Of a DNA stretch of 64,000 bases, positions 62,391 to 64,000 are shown piece after piece. The first letter of the stretch is position 1. Each line of letters starts with the position of its first letter. A program made the position numbers and the translations under genes. Origin of the DNA: Caproicibacterium lactatifermentans. GTDB taxonomy: Bacteria; Bacillota; Clostridia; Oscillospirales; Acutalibacteraceae. A model generated the notes under the pieces. It saw only the letters and a program-made list of their open reading frames with translations, made no database searches and was not told the origin of the DNA. The stretch lies in NCBI RefSeq assembly GCF_013315815.1, contig NZ_CP046051.1:620001-684000 (forward strand), given 5' to 3'.

Positions 62391-64000
62391 TCAGCCATCT
62401 GTTTTCGCAGGGCTTAAAAGCGGGTGGAAGGGCTTGCTGCGGTCCTGCTCGGCAAGCCGATGCACAGCCTGCCGTGCCAGCTGACTGAATGCAATTTGGC
62501 AGTTGCAGGCAGTCTTGCCGCGCCGGTCAATGTGCTCATATTCCTTATTGCTCTTCATTCGGCGGGCGTTGATGTTGTCGTGCAGCATCAGGTCCAGAAT
62601 ATCGAAGCTGCGCTGTTTGAGATCCGGGTCCTCGATGGGGAAGACCAGTTCCACGCGGCGGTCAAGGTTACGGGGCATCCAGTCGGCACTGCCCATATAA
62701 ATTTTCGGGTCACCCGCATTTTCAAAGCGGAAAATGCGGCTGTGCTCCAGCAGTTGCCCAACAATGCTGATGACCTGAATGTTGTCACTGACGCCGGGAA
62801 TGCCGGGAATCAGGCAGCAAATGCCCCGCACAATTAACTGTACGGGCACACCGGCCTGGCTTGCCTTGTACAGCAGGGAGATAATTGCAGGGTCCACCAA
62901 AGAATTCACTTTCGCGGTAATGCCGCTGGGCAGGCCCTGGCGGGCGTTTTCGGTTTCACAGCGAATGCGGTACTCGAAGAAACTGCGCAGGCCGTGGGGA
63001 GCCACCAGAAACTTGTTGTACTCCGGCGGGCGGCTGTAGCCTGTCAGCACATTAAACAGGCTGCTGGCGTCAATGCCGAAAGGTTCTTTGCAGGTGAACA
63101 AGCCAATATCTGTATAAATTTTGGCGGTGCTGTCATTGTAGTTGCCGGTGCCCATGTGCAGGTAGCGGTGAATGCCGTCTTCCTCACGGCGGACGACCAG
63201 CGCGATTTTACAGTGCGTTTTCAGTCCTGCCAAGCCGTAAATGACATGGCAGCCGGCCTTTTCCAGCTTTTTTGCCCAGTTGATGTTGTTTTCCTCGTCA
63301 AAGCGGGCTTTCAGTTCCACCAGAACGGTTACCTGTTTGCCGTTTTCGGCGGCCTTGATGAGTGCCGCAATAATAGGGGAATGGCCGCTGACACGGTACA
63401 GCGTCTGCTTAATGGCCAGTACGTTTTCATCTTCGGCGGCCGCACGGATAAAGTTTACCACAATATCAAAGCTTTCATATGGGTGATGGACCATGCGGTC
63501 CTTGTCCCGAATGGCTTCAAAAATATCGGTATAGCCCCAGAAATCCGTCGGCGGATAGACCGGCACAATGGGTTTGAAGCACAGGTTTTCACAGCCGGGC
63601 AGGTTTGCAAATTTAGAGAAAAACGTGAGGTCCAGCGGGCCGGGCAGTTCGTAGATGCTGTGTTTGTCCACGTCCAACATTTCCAGCAGAAAATCCCGAA
63701 TGGCGGGGTCACACTTCTGCAGCAGTTCCAACCGGACGGGTGCACCGCGTTTGCGCTTCTTAATGGATTTCTGTACTTCCATCAGCAGGTCGTCAGATTC
63801 CTCATCAATGTCGAGGTCGCTGTCACGTGTAATGCGGAACGGACAGCACGCCCGAATGTCCCGTGCCTCAAACAGGTGCTCCATGCCATGCATGATGGCA
63901 TTTTCCAGCAGGACAAAGCAGCGTCCCTCTTTGCCGGGCAGCTCCAGATAGCGGGGAAGAATGGACGGCACCTGCACAACGGCAAAGCAGTCCTCTTCGC
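62391..64000 (-). CDS. ppk1: Polyphosphate kinase PPK1 (N-terminal part cut by the window end)
   Basis: The frame is open to the last base (the minus strand reads EDCFAVVQVPSILPRYLEL before the first in-frame start), so the gene continues beyond 64000. The visible 535 residues include the PPK1 middle and catalytic domains: VLAIKQTLYRVSGHSPI, LKTHCKIALVVRREEDGIHRYLHMGTGNYN with the catalytic His of the HxK motif, and KIYMGSADWMPRNLDRRVELVFPI with a second motif. It makes polyphosphate from ATP. It lies 50 bp upstream of the phosphofructokinase gene on the same strand. Confidence 0.96.
   Translation of the reverse strand, partial: EEDCFAVVQVPSILPRYLELPGKEGRCFVLLENAIMHGMEHLFEARDIRACCPFRITRDSDLDIDEESDDLLMEVQKSIKKRKRGAPVRLELLQKCDPAIRDFLLEMLDVDKHSIYELPGPLDLTFFSKFANLPGCENLCFKPIVPVYPPTDFWGYTDIFEAIRDKDRMVHHPYESFDIVVNFIRAAAEDENVLAIKQTLYRVSGHSPIIAALIKAAENGKQVTVLVELKARFDEENNINWAKKLEKAGCHVIYGLAGLKTHCKIALVVRREEDGIHRYLHMGTGNYNDSTAKIYTDIGLFTCKEPFGIDASSLFNVLTGYSRPPEYNKFLVAPHGLRSFFEYRIRCETENARQGLPSGITAKVNSLVDPAIISLLYKASQAGVPVQLIVRGICCLIPGIPGVSDNIQVISIVGQLLEHSRIFRFENAGDPKIYMGSADWMPRNLDRRVELVFPIEDPDLKQRSFDILDLMLHDNINARRMKSNKEYEHIDRRGKTACNCQIAFSQLARQAVHRLAEQDRSKPFHPLLSPAKTDG

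Overview
The window looks like a chromosomal segment of a spore-forming, low-G+C-phylum Clostridia, most likely an Oscillospiraceae/Ruminococcaceae-type bacterium. The support is: a division and cell wall (dcw) cluster with mraZ and a SpoVD-type PBP; a yabP-yabQ-divIC sporulation block; hemZ; CdaA/CdaR c-di-AMP genes; a DUF3343-cysteine desulfurase pair; a CIRCE-controlled groESL operon; and split class I fumarase subunits. The assignment is inference from gene content; no rRNA or tRNA gene was seen. Most core genes are moderately G+C-rich, and the CRISPR-cas region (about 49.0-60.6 kb) is visibly more A+T-rich.

Layout. 1-10 kb: partial mutY, a NYN/LOTUS protein, a polysaccharide deacetylase, a Pit phosphate transporter with its DUF47 partner, HAD and GH25 genes, a HAD-IspD fusion followed by ispF, and DUF3343 with a cysteine desulfurase. 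10-23.4 kb: cdaA-cdaR, recJ, rel, an MBL hydrolase, hemZ, a nucleoside kinase, a zinc-ribbon protein, a SpoVB-like flippase, mazG and an HU gene. 23.4-30 kb: a yjdF riboswitch and yjdF, rqcP, yabP, yabQ, ftsB/divIC, an S1-domain protein, an amidohydrolase, the fumarase alpha subunit, hpf and an RNA methyltransferase. 30-32.4 kb: groES-groEL. 32.4-45.1 kb: mraZ-rsmH-ftsL-pbp-(Mur-ligase-like fragment)-mraY-ftsW-murG-murA-ftsQ-ftsZ. 45.2-48.2 kb: corA behind an acidic/proline-rich leader ORF, the fumarase beta subunit and a CDF metal exporter. 48.2-49.0 kb: decayed DNA, including a wrecked GNAT acetyltransferase gene.

49.0-60.6 kb: a complete type I-B (Tneap-like) CRISPR-Cas locus, cas6-cas8-cas7-cas5-cas3-cas4-cas1-cas2, then a leader and an array of 45 repeats and 44 spacers. 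The most interesting find lies just upstream of cas6. It is a small divergent transcription unit with its own promoter, two degenerate CRISPR repeats around a 22-nt pseudo-spacer, and an intrinsic terminator. The first 11 nt of the pseudo-spacer match the 5' region of the cas operon next to a 5'-CCT-3' PAM-like triplet. This is the expected architecture of a CRISPR-like RNA (CreR type) that steers Cascade to repress its own cas promoter. The array leader promoter and this minor promoter share identical -35 and -10 hexamers.

After the array come a decayed gene and, on the minus strand, a small zinc-ribbon membrane protein, a phosphofructokinase and a polyphosphate kinase cut by the window end. 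Other points worth checking are the split fumarase genes, the murE/murF gap in the dcw cluster filled by a short relic, a 200-nt yabQ/divIC overlap, a triple Pho-like repeat downstream of the pit promoter, and a cas4 gene without a canonical start codon at the expected place.
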